From assembly GCF_000331025.1 (NCBI RefSeq), contig NC_020055.1, positions 1,167,870 to 1,231,869 on the forward strand: a stretch of 64,000 nucleotides of DNA, read 5' to 3'. The stretch is from Maridesulfovibrio hydrothermalis AM13 = DSM 14728. GTDB lineage: Bacteria; Desulfobacterota; Desulfovibrionia; Desulfovibrionales; Desulfovibrionaceae. Shown piece by piece: positions 50,969-59,951 of this stretch (positions are counted from its first letter, which is position 1; each line of letters starts with the position of its first letter). Made by a program: the position numbers and the translations under genes. The notes below the pieces were generated by a model. The model saw only the letters and a program-made list of their open reading frames with translations. It was not told where the DNA came from and searched no databases.

Positions 50969-53356
50969 TTGCAATACCTAAAAAAATATCCTCTTTTCAG
51001 CGTGATGATTGGTTTTGAGTTGCTGTTTGTTACTATATTGATTTGTTTAATTATTTTTACACTCGCTTATCAGAGTGTTGCACGCAGGCAGCTTCAGGAA
51101 GTTTCTGAAATGCGTAATGAATCTCTCCTGTTGGCCGAGCAGTTGCGGCAGAGTTCTGATGAATTGACTAGAATGGTCAGATCTTACGCCGTGACTGGGG
51201 ATAAGAAGTTTTTAAAGTATTTTTATATGATTCTTGATATTCGCGATGGTAGAATTGCACGTCCGGATAATTATGAACGTATTTTCTGGGATTATAAGGT
51301 TGCCGACGATAAAATCTATGACCCCGGGAAGGGGCCGGGTAAGCCTTTGGAAAATATGATGCGGGAGATGGGGTTTACCTCCGCAGAATTCTCTATGCTG
51401 GAAGCGGCTAAGAGTCAGTCGGATAAGCTGGTTGAGCTGGAGGAGATTGCAATCAATGCAATGAGCGGGAAGTTTAAAGATGAAAACGGTAAATTCAGCA
51501 TAATCAAAAAGCCTGACAGGGAGCTTGCTTTACAGGTTTTATTTGGCAAACAGTACCACGCTGCGAAGAGCGGCATTATGCTTTCAATTGATAAATTTAT
51601 GAGTGCCTTGAATGGGCGAACGGCATCAAGTGTTGAGAAATTTAATAAAAAGCTTGAATTGATTAATACGAGATTGCGGATGCTGTTCGCGGGGCTGATA
51701 GTGCTTGTCCCCATACTGCTGCTGACCATTTTGCGGTATCAGAAAAGAGCTGTAAGCGACCTGAATCTGTCTATTGAGCAGAAGAGTAAGGAAATTCGTG
51801 AACGGCAATATGTTGAAAGTGAATTGCGTAAAAGCAAAGACAGGCTGCGTGTGACTCTTGATTCTATTGGCGACGGGGTAATTGCAACGGACATAAATGG
51901 TATTATTACACGTATGAATCCTGTTGCAGAGCAGCTTACCGGCTGGCTTTCAGGCGAAGGTGTTGGCATGCCGCTGGATAAAGTCTTTCATGTTGTTTCC
52001 CGTGAGAAACGGGTTGCGCTGGAGACTCCTGTTAAAAAGATTTTGGAAGATGGTCAGGATGGAGGAAGAGTAGATTCTGAAGAAGAACTCCTGATTGCAA
52101 AGGATCAAAGCGAGTATCTTATATCTGCCTCAGCTTCGCCCATTAAGGAGGGTAGCGAAGATTGTATGGGGGTTATTCTGGTTTTCCACGATATAACTGA
52201 ACAGCGTAAGATGCAGGAGCAGCTTATGCAAAGCTCCAAGATGGAGGCCATCGGACAGCTGGCAGGAGGGGTTGCTCATGATTTTAACAATATGCTCAGC
52301 GGAATTTTTTCTTCAGTAGAGCTGTTAAGACGCAAGCTGCCTGATGATCCTAAGATCATGAAGTATTTGAATCTGATTTTTGAAGCTTCAAAGCGTTCGG
52401 CAGATCTTACCCAGAAGCTGTTGTCCTTTGCCCGTAAGCAGCCGACAGCATCAACTGTCATCAGTGCTCAGGATTCTATAAATGCTGCTGTTGAAATTCT
52501 AAGGGAAACAATAGACAGGCGTATTGATATTAAGATCGATAATGAAGCTGATTCCACCAAGATTGTTGGTGATCCGTCAATGTTGCAGTCCGTGTTTATC
52601 AATCTGGGTATAAATGCATCACATGCTATGCCTGATGGCGGGACTCTGAATATTGTGTGCAGTAATGTAAGTTTTGATGATGCCTACTGTGAAGTTAATC
52701 CTTTTGATATTAAGCCGGGAATGTTCTTGAATATTGATTTTTGCGATACTGGACAGGGTATTCCCAGAAAGGCTCTTCCGCATATATTTGAACCGTTTTT
52801 TACCACTAAGGCTCAGGGAAAAGGTACTGGATTGGGGCTGGCTTCGGTGTATGGCACAATCAAGCAGCATGACGGGGCAATCAGTGTTTACAGTGAAGAA
52901 GGCGTAGGAACATGTTTTCATATGTTTCTACCTTTGTCCGATGATGATAATGAAGTGGCCAGACTGCATGACAGTGAACCCTTTAAAGGTGAGGGACTGA
53001 TTCTGGTTGTGGATGATGAGCCTATAATGCGGGTAACGGCTGAGGCCCTGCTGGTTGAGATGGGGTTTGATGTTGCTTTGGCGCAGGACGGCATAGAAGC
53101 GGTTGAAGTATTCAGAGAAAGGTCCGATGAGATAGATTTGGTGTTGATTGATATGGTTATGCCCGGAATGAGCGGGGTTGATAGTTTTAAGGCCATGCGG
53201 GATATTAATTCCGAAATTCGGGGAGTACTTTCTTCCGGGTTCATCAATGAAGGTGATTTCGAAGAAGTTAAAAAGGGCGGCTTTGCTGCATACATTCGAA
53301 AACCATATCTAAGCAGGACTCTTGGCGATGTGCTGAAGAACGTACTGGAGTCATAG
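50969..53356 (+). CDS. Membrane hybrid sensor histidine kinase with C-terminal receiver
   Basis: The start is a TTG at 50969, seven bases after AGGAG. The 795-residue protein has a membrane segment (about 7-32), a mainly helical periplasmic region, a second segment (about 232-252), PAS (about 285-405; TLDSIGDGVIATDINGIIT), HisKA with AHDFNNMLSGIFSS, HATPase (NLGINASHAM, DTGQGIP, GKGTGLGLASVYG) and a receiver (about 670-790; LILVVDDEPIMRVT, VLIDMVMPGMSG). The histidine segment GVAHDFNNML is typical of hybrid kinases of this type. No partner gene is adjacent. A terminator lies behind it. Confidence 0.92.
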   Translation: MQYLKKYPLFSVMIGFELLFVTILICLIIFTLAYQSVARRQLQEVSEMRNESLLLAEQLRQSSDELTRMVRSYAVTGDKKFLKYFYMILDIRDGRIARPDNYERIFWDYKVADDKIYDPGKGPGKPLENMMREMGFTSAEFSMLEAAKSQSDKLVELEEIAINAMSGKFKDENGKFSIIKKPDRELALQVLFGKQYHAAKSGIMLSIDKFMSALNGRTASSVEKFNKKLELINTRLRMLFAGLIVLVPILLLTILRYQKRAVSDLNLSIEQKSKEIRERQYVESELRKSKDRLRVTLDSIGDGVIATDINGIITRMNPVAEQLTGWLSGEGVGMPLDKVFHVVSREKRVALETPVKKILEDGQDGGRVDSEEELLIAKDQSEYLISASASPIKEGSEDCMGVILVFHDITEQRKMQEQLMQSSKMEAIGQLAGGVAHDFNNMLSGIFSSVELLRRKLPDDPKIMKYLNLIFEASKRSADLTQKLLSFARKQPTASTVISAQDSINAAVEILRETIDRRIDIKIDNEADSTKIVGDPSMLQSVFINLGINASHAMPDGGTLNIVCSNVSFDDAYCEVNPFDIKPGMFLNIDFCDTGQGIPRKALPHIFEPFFTTKAQGKGTGLGLASVYGTIKQHDGAISVYSEEGVGTCFHMFLPLSDDDNEVARLHDSEPFKGEGLILVVDDEPIMRVTAEALLVEMGFDVALAQDGIEAVEVFRERSDEIDLVLIDMVMPGMSGVDSFKAMRDINSEIRGVLSSGFINEGDFEEVKKGGFAAYIRKPYLSRTLGDVLKNVLES

Positions 53357-53396
53357 CCCGAAATCAATTTTACGAACATATTTTATACTAAAAGAA

Positions 53397-53432
53397 AGGC
53401 CCCCGCTGCAAAATTGCATCGGGGGCCTGATT
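53397..53432 (+). terminator. Intrinsic terminator between the hybrid kinase and tkt, likely bidirectional
   Basis: AGGCCCCCG and CGGGGGCCT pair around a secondary TGCA/TGCA stem. On the minus strand it is followed by a CUUUCUUUU run, suiting tkt, which ends at 53450; on the plus side the T-run is weak. Confidence 0.88.
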
Positions 53433-53449
53433 ATTTATAAATTAAGCTG

Positions 53450-55429
53450 CTAGAACTGTCTTTTCATAATTTCAGCAAAGTTGGCGGCGGTGAAACCGTA
53501 TCTTTCTGCGAGCTGTCCGGCTGGTGCGGATGCGCCGAAATGGTTGATTCCGAGCACTTCGCCGTCCAGACCTACGTATTTGTACCAGATTTCAGGGCGG
53601 CCTGCTTCTGCTGCTACGCGGGTTCTTACTTTAGGATCGATTACGGAATCCTTGTATGCCTGATCCTGCTCTTCGAACAGTTCCATGGAGGGCATGGAGA
53701 CCACGCGGATTTTCTTATCCTTGATCATGGATGCAGCTTCGATTGCCATAGAGACTTCGGAACCTGCTGCGATGGCGATCATGTCAGGAGTGCCGTCGCA
53801 GTCCTTAACGATGTAACCACCGCGTTTAACGCCTTCTTCCACCTGCGGATACTCATCTTTGCCGAGAACGGGCAGTCCCTGACGGGTAAGCATGAGGGAG
53901 GAGGGACGGTTTGTCTGTGCCATTGCGATATTTAAGCATGCCGCGGTTTCGCGTGCATCTGCGGGTCTCAGGATCAGCATGTTGGGGATGAGTCTCAAGG
54001 AGGCTACATGCTCAATGGGCTGATGTGTGGGACCGTCTTCACCTACGTAGAAAGAGTCGTGAGTGTAGATGTAGATAACGGGCAGATGCTGGAGAGCGGA
54101 CATGCGCATGCCGTTTCTGCAATAGTCGGAGAAAGTCAGGAATGTTGCACCGAAGGGGATAACGCCTCCGTGCAGAGCCATACCGTTAAGGATAACGGAC
54201 ATGGGGAATTCGCGTACACCGAAAGCAAGGTTGCGTGCGGTGTAACCGTCAAGAGCGAAATCGCCGACTTTTTTGCGGAAGTTGGCAGTCTGGTTGGAGG
54301 GATCAAGGTCAGCGGAGCCGCCTACGAGGGTAGGCAGGGAGTCGGTGATGGCATCAAGGCATGCGCCCCATGCTTTTCTTGTAGCCATGGACTGACCTGC
54401 TTCGAATTCAGGCAGTTCCAGCTTGATTTCATTACGCGGGGTGTTAGCCTGCGCCCAGAAAGCTGCGATTTTTTCATCAGCTGCGAGAGCTGCATCACTT
54501 TTTTCTTTCCACTTTGCAGCCTGTGCTTTGAGGTCGGGAAAGCGGGCCTGAAAATGTTCAACAACATCTTCGGGTACGTAGAAAGTTTCATTTTCAGGCA
54601 GACCAAAACCTTTTTTAGTCGCTGCAATCTCTTCGTGAGAAAGCGGGGAGCCGTGTGTGTTGTGGCTTCCTTCGCAGGTTGCTGCGCCTTTAGCCATGAC
54701 GGTCTTGCCGATGATCAGAGTAGGCTTTTTAGTCTCAGCCTGACCGGCTTTAACAGCTTCGCGGATGGCATCATGATCGTGCCCGTCTACTTCCAGAACG
54801 TGCCAGCACATGCCTTCGAAAACTTTTTTGAAGTCTGTACAGTCGCAGCGGCTGGTTGGGCCGGCGAGCTGGATACCGTTGCTGTCGTAATAGACAACGA
54901 GTTTTCCGAGGCCCCAGAGTCCGGCCAGAGTAGCTGCTCCGAGAGCTACCGGCTCCTGAAAATCACCGTCAGAGGAAAGAACGTATGTGTAATGGTCAAC
55001 AACGTCTTTGCTGGTGTTTGCGCTCAGGAATGCTTCAGCAGTTGCCATGCCTACGCCGACACAAAAGCCCTGACCGAGAGGGCCGCTTGTTGCCTCAACA
55101 CCTTTGGTCATATCGTGCTCGGGATGACCGGGGGTGATGGAGTCGAGCTGGCGGAACTGCTTAAGGTCTTCGATGGTCAGGAATCCGCAGAGATGCAGAA
55201 TGCCATAAAGCAGCGGAGATTCGTGGCCTGCTGCCAGTACGAAGCGGTCTCTGTCCGCCCAGTCTGTATTACTGGGGTCGAATTTGAGAAAATCTTTGTA
55301 GAGGACATATGCAAAGTCCGCAGAAGACATGGATCCGCCGGGGTGGCCGGAGTTGGCTTTGCGGATGGAATCCATGATCAAACCTTTAATGACGTTGACC
55401 GCTTTCTGGTCCATCTGGCTGTTACTCAT
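53450..55429 (-). CDS. tkt: Transketolase
   Basis: This 659-residue thiamine diphosphate enzyme moves two-carbon ketol units between sugar phosphates in the non-oxidative pentose phosphate pathway. The N-terminal half has ANSGHPGGSMSSADFAYVLY and GPLGQGFCVGVGMATAEAF, with the thiamine motif region LSSDGDFQEPVALGAA; the middle has HDSFYVGEDGPTHQPIEH. Length is normal. GAGGA precedes the ATG by nine bases. It is next to rpiB of the same pathway but separated from it by a terminator, so the two may be separately controlled. Confidence 0.97.
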   Translation of the reverse strand: MSNSQMDQKAVNVIKGLIMDSIRKANSGHPGGSMSSADFAYVLYKDFLKFDPSNTDWADRDRFVLAAGHESPLLYGILHLCGFLTIEDLKQFRQLDSITPGHPEHDMTKGVEATSGPLGQGFCVGVGMATAEAFLSANTSKDVVDHYTYVLSSDGDFQEPVALGAATLAGLWGLGKLVVYYDSNGIQLAGPTSRCDCTDFKKVFEGMCWHVLEVDGHDHDAIREAVKAGQAETKKPTLIIGKTVMAKGAATCEGSHNTHGSPLSHEEIAATKKGFGLPENETFYVPEDVVEHFQARFPDLKAQAAKWKEKSDAALAADEKIAAFWAQANTPRNEIKLELPEFEAGQSMATRKAWGACLDAITDSLPTLVGGSADLDPSNQTANFRKKVGDFALDGYTARNLAFGVREFPMSVILNGMALHGGVIPFGATFLTFSDYCRNGMRMSALQHLPVIYIYTHDSFYVGEDGPTHQPIEHVASLRLIPNMLILRPADARETAACLNIAMAQTNRPSSLMLTRQGLPVLGKDEYPQVEEGVKRGGYIVKDCDGTPDMIAIAAGSEVSMAIEAASMIKDKKIRVVSMPSMELFEEQDQAYKDSVIDPKVRTRVAAEAGRPEIWYKYVGLDGEVLGINHFGASAPAGQLAERYGFTAANFAEIMKRQF

Positions 55430-55462
55430 TTTGAGTGTTCCTCGTAAAATGGTGAATATTTT

Positions 55463-55506
55463 ACAGCATCCACACCCGTCGAAAATTCTCAGGGTGCGGA
55501 TGCTGT
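55463..55506. repeat. Long hairpin in the tkt leader region
   Basis: ACAGCATCC-A-CACCC pairs with GGGTG-C-GGATGCTGT over 14 pairs with a single mismatch, loop of 14 bases. It is 34 bases upstream of the tkt start and lacks a good T-run for rpiB, which has its own terminator next to it. It may be a second termination step or a leader structure. Confidence 0.5.
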
Positions 55507-55522
55507 TAATCGTTTGTATTAA

Positions 55523-55553
55523 AAAAATCCCGCGGGTAATATTTCCTGCGGGA
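55523..55553 (-). terminator. Intrinsic terminator after rpiB
   Basis: TCCCGCGGG and CCTGCGGGA pair through a G-U pair; on the minus strand the stem is followed by seven U residues. It begins eight bases after the rpiB stop codon. Confidence 0.88.
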
Positions 55554-55560
55554 CTATAGA

Positions 55561-55992
55561 CTACAGCTGATCAAAGAGATTGATTCTGCGCAGGTGACGA
55601 TCACCTTCGAAGTCGGTGGTCATGAACGCCCGGATAATCTCTTCAGCAAGACCGGGGCCGATGACTCTTTCACCGAGGCATAGGATATTGGCGTTGTTGT
55701 GGGCGCGGGCCATTTTAGCCATGTATTCATTGGTACACATAGCAGCACGTATACCTTTATGTTTGTTGGCAGCCATTGACATGCCCAGCCCTGTTCCGCA
55801 GATGAGAATTCCGAGTTTTTCGTCGGAAACCAGCTGAGCCACCTTGGCAGCATAAACGGGATAGTCGCAGCTTACAGCAGCTTCAGGGCCTGCGTCTTCA
55901 ACGTCATAACCCATGTCTTTGAGCAGTTTTATGGCGAATTCCTTGAGAGCAAAGCCTCCGTGGTCCGAACCGATTACAACTTTACCGGCCAT
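55561..55992 (-). CDS. rpiB: Ribose-5-phosphate isomerase B
   Basis: This 143-residue enzyme interconverts ribose-5-phosphate and ribulose-5-phosphate. The family motifs are plain: VVIGSDHGGFALKE, the catalytic Cys loop ILICGTGLGMSMAANKHKGIRA, and ARAHNNANILCLGERVIGPGLA. AGGAG precedes the ATG by eight bases. Together with the adjacent tkt it covers part of the non-oxidative pentose phosphate pathway. Length is normal. Confidence 0.96.
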   Translation of the reverse strand: MAGKVVIGSDHGGFALKEFAIKLLKDMGYDVEDAGPEAAVSCDYPVYAAKVAQLVSDEKLGILICGTGLGMSMAANKHKGIRAAMCTNEYMAKMARAHNNANILCLGERVIGPGLAEEIIRAFMTTDFEGDRHLRRINLFDQL

Positions 55993-56157
55993 CTCCTTGT
56001 CTCCTGCGTAAGGTGCTTAAAACGTCAACGGGCACAGCTATAAACCCGCTCTTCAGAAATTTTTCCGCAGAGTTTAAGTCCATAAACTGCGCACCGGAGT
56101 GTTTGTTAAACACCCTGTACTTTAAGGTTTTTTTTAATGGTCTAATCTTATATAAAG

Positions 56158-56242
56158 TGGTGGTGGGGGGAGGATTCGAACCTCCGAAGGCGTTGCCGAC
56201 AGATTTACAGTCTGTTCCCTTTGGCCACTCGGGAACCCCACC
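56158..56242 (-). tRNA. tRNA-Tyr (anticodon GTA)
   Basis: The minus-strand sequence folds into a tRNA with acceptor stem GGTGGGG/CCCCACC, anticodon loop CTGTAAA (anticodon GTA), a long variable arm as expected for tyrosine, the T-arm GGTTCGAATCC, and an encoded 3' CCA. It is 85 bases long and lies 22 bases after the preceding minus-strand gene and about 165 bases before rpiB, all on the same strand. Confidence 0.96.
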
Positions 56243-56264
56243 ACTATATTATATTACTTTAAGA

Positions 56265-56588
56265 TTAGAGATCCATTTTACGTTTATTGTCGCGGTGTTT
56301 CACATCACGCTTGGCAGCCTGCTCTTTTTTAAGCTTGCTGATCTCGTCTTTGAAGAAATCAATCTGTTTCCTGCAAAGCTCTGAATCACCCTTTGCGTCA
56401 TCGCAGATGAGCTTTCCGAGTAGGGCGTATTCTTTTTCGAGACGTTTTTCAAGCTGGCGGACTTCGAAATTTCCCAGCAATCTGCTGAAAATTCCTTTTA
56501 TCTCCTGCATCCAAACGTCAAAGCCAACCTTAAAATTGTCAATAAGTCCTTTACTTTTCTCAGTACAAGTAGAGTCCTGCCCGCTCAT
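56265..56588 (-). CDS. Coiled-coil protein of unknown function (107 aa)
   Basis: I do not recognise this protein. It is soluble and strongly charged, with helices likely throughout (FEVRQLEKRLEKEYALLGKL, KQIDFFKDEISKLKKEQAAK) and a Lys/Arg-rich tail. There are three cysteines. GGAGG precedes the ATG by six bases. It is the last protein gene of the rpoH to LolB-like operon, 32 bases after the lipoprotein gene, and ends 22 bases before the tRNA-Tyr gene. Function cannot be stated. Confidence 0.65.
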   Translation of the reverse strand: MSGQDSTCTEKSKGLIDNFKVGFDVWMQEIKGIFSRLLGNFEVRQLEKRLEKEYALLGKLICDDAKGDSELCRKQIDFFKDEISKLKKEQAAKRDVKHRDNKRKMDL

Positions 56589-56620
56589 TTATACCCTCCA
56601 GATGGATGCTTAAATTTTTT

Positions 56621-57415
56621 TTAATAATTTTCTATATAACCGTTTTTATCAAGGCGAATGGTTTCAGTACCTTCAGGAAGAGCCATTTTCATGGAATCTT
56701 CAGCCCACTTTTCAGTAGTCAAGGTTCGGGATTTTATCCGCAGTACGGCTTTGTCGCCGTTTTTTGTAAAAACAGTGATCTTTTCCGGCAGCATTTTTCC
56801 GTTCTCGTTCATTTCGTAAGAGGACAGTTCCATGCGCCATGAAATATTTCCACGTCCGGTAATTTCAATCGGAAAGCCCTGATTTGTCAGCGTGATGGAG
56901 CTGACCGGACCAGCATCAAATGCATACAGCAGATTATGGCTGTTTCCGATTGAGTTTACTGACTTATATGATTCAGGGATGAGTTCTGGATAGCAGCCCG
57001 CGATAAGTCCCGCAAGGTCTTTCAGTGAAAAAGGAAAGGGCAGTCCCAGCAGTTGTACGGCTCTATACGGGGAAGAATGGGTGTATGCAGTTTTCTGTTC
57101 AGGATAAAAGGCCGTCAGTCCTGCATCATCTTCACGGAGATGGGCTACATATGCCCCTATTCCGGCCCGTACATCCAGCCGCAGCGGGGAATTAAAGTCG
57201 CCCCATATGTTCATGGTTGTGCGATGCCCGCTGCCTTCAGATGTATAATAAAGGCTGGCCTTGGCTTTGATACCGGTAGCGTTGCAGTTGCTGAAGTCAC
57301 TGCGGAACTGGCCGTAAAGGTTGACTGGCTTGCTTGCGGGAAGTTTACGGGCGGCGCAGCCGCTGAGCGCAAAAATCATGATTAACAAAAAGATTGCAAA
57401 GCAGCGGTGGATCAT
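56621..57415 (-). CDS. LolB-like outer membrane lipoprotein
   Basis: This 264-residue protein has a lipoprotein signal peptide (lipobox ALSGC, Cys20). The body is beta-rich with features of the LolB/DUF4292-type fold (KAKASLYYTSEGSGHRTTMN, LRLDVRAGIGAYVAHLREDD, FPIEITGRGNISWRMELSSY). LolB receives lipoproteins from LolA and inserts them in the outer membrane; divergent versions are common in delta-proteobacteria. This assignment is by fold pattern only. The ATG overlaps the upstream TPR gene's stop by four bases. Confidence 0.65.
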   Translation of the reverse strand: MIHRCFAIFLLIMIFALSGCAARKLPASKPVNLYGQFRSDFSNCNATGIKAKASLYYTSEGSGHRTTMNIWGDFNSPLRLDVRAGIGAYVAHLREDDAGLTAFYPEQKTAYTHSSPYRAVQLLGLPFPFSLKDLAGLIAGCYPELIPESYKSVNSIGNSHNLLYAFDAGPVSSITLTNQGFPIEITGRGNISWRMELSSYEMNENGKMLPEKITVFTKNGDKAVLRIKSRTLTTEKWAEDSMKMALPEGTETIRLDKNGYIENY

Positions 57416-59166
57416 AATTCTTCCAGTTTCTTGCGGAGCTCATCCTTATTTTCGGATTTAAATTTGAGAGCGTTATTATATCCTTTGGCTGCTTCTTCTT
57501 TGTTTCCTCTGGCTGCGGCGATGTCACCGTAGTGTTCCCATAGTTCCGGTTGTTTGGGTTTGAGAGATACAGCGCGGTTTATGAGTTTCCATGCTTCTTC
57601 AAAGTTGCCCGAGCGGTAATTTACCCAGGCCAGAGAATCTATGATGTATCCATTGTCCGGTTCAAGTTTGTTGGCCTGAGAAATCAGCACAATGGCCCGG
57701 TCCAGCTGCTCCCCTTTATCAGCCAGCAGGTAGCCTACAAAGTTCAGGGCATCGGCATGGTCGGGGTGCTTGGATATGATCTGCTCCATGTACTTCAAAG
57801 TCTGATCAAGGTCTCCCTTGCGCTCTGCATTCATACCAAGCTGAAAAAGAATTTGCGGATTATCCGGAGAATTTTCATTTCCGCGCAGCAGGGCCTCTTC
57901 AGCCAGAGCATCCTTGCCGGAGCTTGAGTGCAGTGCTGCTTCCAGCAGATAAAAATTTGCGGCTTCAGGGAGTTTGGTCTGGCCCTGCCTGATGACATCG
58001 AGAGCTTCTTTATCTCTCCCCATATTCATCAGCAAATGCGCCTTGAATTGCAGGCTGCGGTCATAATGTTCACTGTCGACGGCAATTCTGTTTAAGTAGT
58101 CAAGGGCTTTGGCCGGATCATCTTCACCTTCATAGGCGATGGAAGCCTTGAAGAAGTAATATGCATCAGGAACCGGCTTTTGCTGAGCAAAAATATCAAG
58201 GATGGTTGAAGCCTGACCATAGAAGTCACCGTTAAGAAAAACCTGCGCGGCTTCGAGTAGAAAGGCATTGTTACGAGGCCCCTCAAGCACCAGTTTTAAT
58301 GCCTGTTCAGGATTGTTAAGTTTCAGGGAAAGCTCTAATAGTCTGACCCGTATATGGCTGGATACATCAGGGAATTCCAGCATTCTGGTATAAATTTTTT
58401 CGGCTTCGGAATAGTTTTTATCAAGCTCATGCAGGTAAGCCAGTTCGCCCCATGCTTCAATGAAATCAGGCTTGGCTTCTACTGCTTTATTGAAACTTTT
58501 TATGGCCTGCTTGGTCAGTCCGAGTCCTGCACTCGCTTTACCGTGAAGGTAGAGTATTTGCGGAGTACGTTTTTTAAAGGGGATGACTTTCAGGATGTCT
58601 AAGGCCTGAGCAAATTTTCTCTGTTCCATATAGATTCTGGCCAGATGGCTGGTCATGATCAAGTCATCAGGCTTTTTGTGCAGATATTCTATGAGGACAG
58701 CTTCGGCATCGGCACTTCTGTTGTCCACCAGATAAGTGTTGGCCAGATTTATGGTCAGATCCCGATTGAACGGATATTTTTCCAATGCTTCTTTGAGAGT
58801 TTCCCGGGCTTCGTCAATCTGTTGCGAGGTCCAGTAAAGGGCGAATTTATCGAGATAAAGCTTAACTTGCGGTTCGGCTGCGATAATTCGGTCCAGAACG
58901 ACAAGAGCATCTTTTTGGATACGGGCAGCTTCATTGATTGTCTGCGGGGTACGTATGCCTTTGCTCATAATCTGGCCCAGCCGTGTGCGGTAGTCCATGT
59001 ATACGAGATAGTCGAACGTCAGCTGTGCTTCCGGAGCCAAAGTGGCATTCATGGGGGGCTGCATTGCTTTCTGGGAGGCACAGCCCTGCAGCATGATAAT
59101 AGTCAGCAGGGCAAAAAAAACAACGGGCTTTACAGTGCTTCGTGAAATGCCGGACAGGTAGGTCAT
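57412..59166 (-). CDS. TPR-repeat lipoprotein
   Basis: This 584-residue protein has a lipoprotein signal peptide (hydrophobic 15-26, lipobox MLQGC, Cys29) and then about twelve tetratricopeptide repeats, visible as units ending in patterns such as NLANTYLVDNRSADAEAVL, HLARIYMEQRKFAQALDIL, YLHGKASAGLGLTKQAIKSF and HYGDIAAARGNKEEAAKGY. TPR proteins of this kind act as scaffolds at the outer membrane. The start follows AAGGA by five to six bases and overlaps the upstream HD-domain gene by four bases. Its neighbours suggest a role in envelope biogenesis, but this is inference. Confidence 0.85.
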   Translation of the reverse strand: MTYLSGISRSTVKPVVFFALLTIIMLQGCASQKAMQPPMNATLAPEAQLTFDYLVYMDYRTRLGQIMSKGIRTPQTINEAARIQKDALVVLDRIIAAEPQVKLYLDKFALYWTSQQIDEARETLKEALEKYPFNRDLTINLANTYLVDNRSADAEAVLIEYLHKKPDDLIMTSHLARIYMEQRKFAQALDILKVIPFKKRTPQILYLHGKASAGLGLTKQAIKSFNKAVEAKPDFIEAWGELAYLHELDKNYSEAEKIYTRMLEFPDVSSHIRVRLLELSLKLNNPEQALKLVLEGPRNNAFLLEAAQVFLNGDFYGQASTILDIFAQQKPVPDAYYFFKASIAYEGEDDPAKALDYLNRIAVDSEHYDRSLQFKAHLLMNMGRDKEALDVIRQGQTKLPEAANFYLLEAALHSSSGKDALAEEALLRGNENSPDNPQILFQLGMNAERKGDLDQTLKYMEQIISKHPDHADALNFVGYLLADKGEQLDRAIVLISQANKLEPDNGYIIDSLAWVNYRSGNFEEAWKLINRAVSLKPKQPELWEHYGDIAAARGNKEEAAKGYNNALKFKSENKDELRKKLEEL

Positions 59167-59951
59167 ATAATCCTTTCGGTTTGGTTGCCACTGTACTTTG
59201 GATTTTTGGAAAGCTCGGTCAGTTTGTCATAGATGGCATCACCAATGTTTATGCCCTGAGCAATCATTTCCGGTCCGTACTTTTTGCCGGTTTCGGTCCT
59301 GAAAGTGGACTCTATGGACTGAATGATTTTCAGTCCTTTGGGGAATTTTTCAATGACTTCGGCTACTGTCCAGTCTTCGTAGTCGCATATTTCCCATAAA
59401 GTGGTAGAGAAGTTGTCCGGTCCCCAGCGAAATTTATCAGCATCGTAAAGTGCTCCGCTTAAGATCGTAAGTTCCAGATCATTCTCAATAGGCTGCTCAG
59501 GTTTAAAAGCTTCATGGCGTGCAATTGATTCGGCAATGAGGTCTTTACTGCGCTCGGACAGGGGGTAGTTTTTAAGTATTACCCTTGAGGTTTCCGCGCC
59601 GCGCAAAGCGTGATCTTCATCTAGTCTGCAACTGTCATGAAGCAGGCCGCAGAACTGGGCCAGCAGCACAAGTTCACGCACCCGGTCCGCAGGGAGATCG
59701 TCGCCGCCTTCTTTAAGTACAATGGCGCCGGCTTCTATAGCGACTTTTTTGGAATGATAAACACCGTGGGCATATTCATCATAAAGGAATGGGAGCACAT
59801 CTTCCTGCAGCCTGATAACGAGAGGATGATCGAAGAACATATCCCGTGCAAATTCAAGCTGGGTTTCAAGGTCGCGGTAAAAGACCGGAACAGGCTGTGC
59901 GGAGGCAAGAGCCTTGGCTTCTTGTTTTAGCTCTATAAGCAGTTTATTCAT
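59163..59951 (-). CDS. HD-domain protein (predicted phosphohydrolase)
   Basis: This 262-residue cytoplasmic protein has the HD metal-binding pattern: His66 (YHSKKVA), His105-Asp106 (GLLHDSCR) and Asp172 (YDADKFRWG). HD-domain proteins usually hydrolyse phosphate esters or nucleotides; the substrate is not known. It sits directly downstream of rpoH with an eight-base overlap, and upstream of the TPR lipoprotein gene. I would not assign a substrate from sequence. Confidence 0.75.
   Translation of the reverse strand: MNKLLIELKQEAKALASAQPVPVFYRDLETQLEFARDMFFDHPLVIRLQEDVLPFLYDEYAHGVYHSKKVAIEAGAIVLKEGGDDLPADRVRELVLLAQFCGLLHDSCRLDEDHALRGAETSRVILKNYPLSERSKDLIAESIARHEAFKPEQPIENDLELTILSGALYDADKFRWGPDNFSTTLWEICDYEDWTVAEVIEKFPKGLKIIQSIESTFRTETGKKYGPEMIAQGINIGDAIYDKLTELSKNPKYSGNQTERII

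Noticed and set aside
54008-55447. A 479-codon plus-strand ORF antisense to tkt
   Set aside because: It lies wholly opposite a clear transketolase gene, has no family resemblance, a Cys- and Phe-rich random-looking composition and no ribosome site; it is a shadow of the tkt codon pattern.
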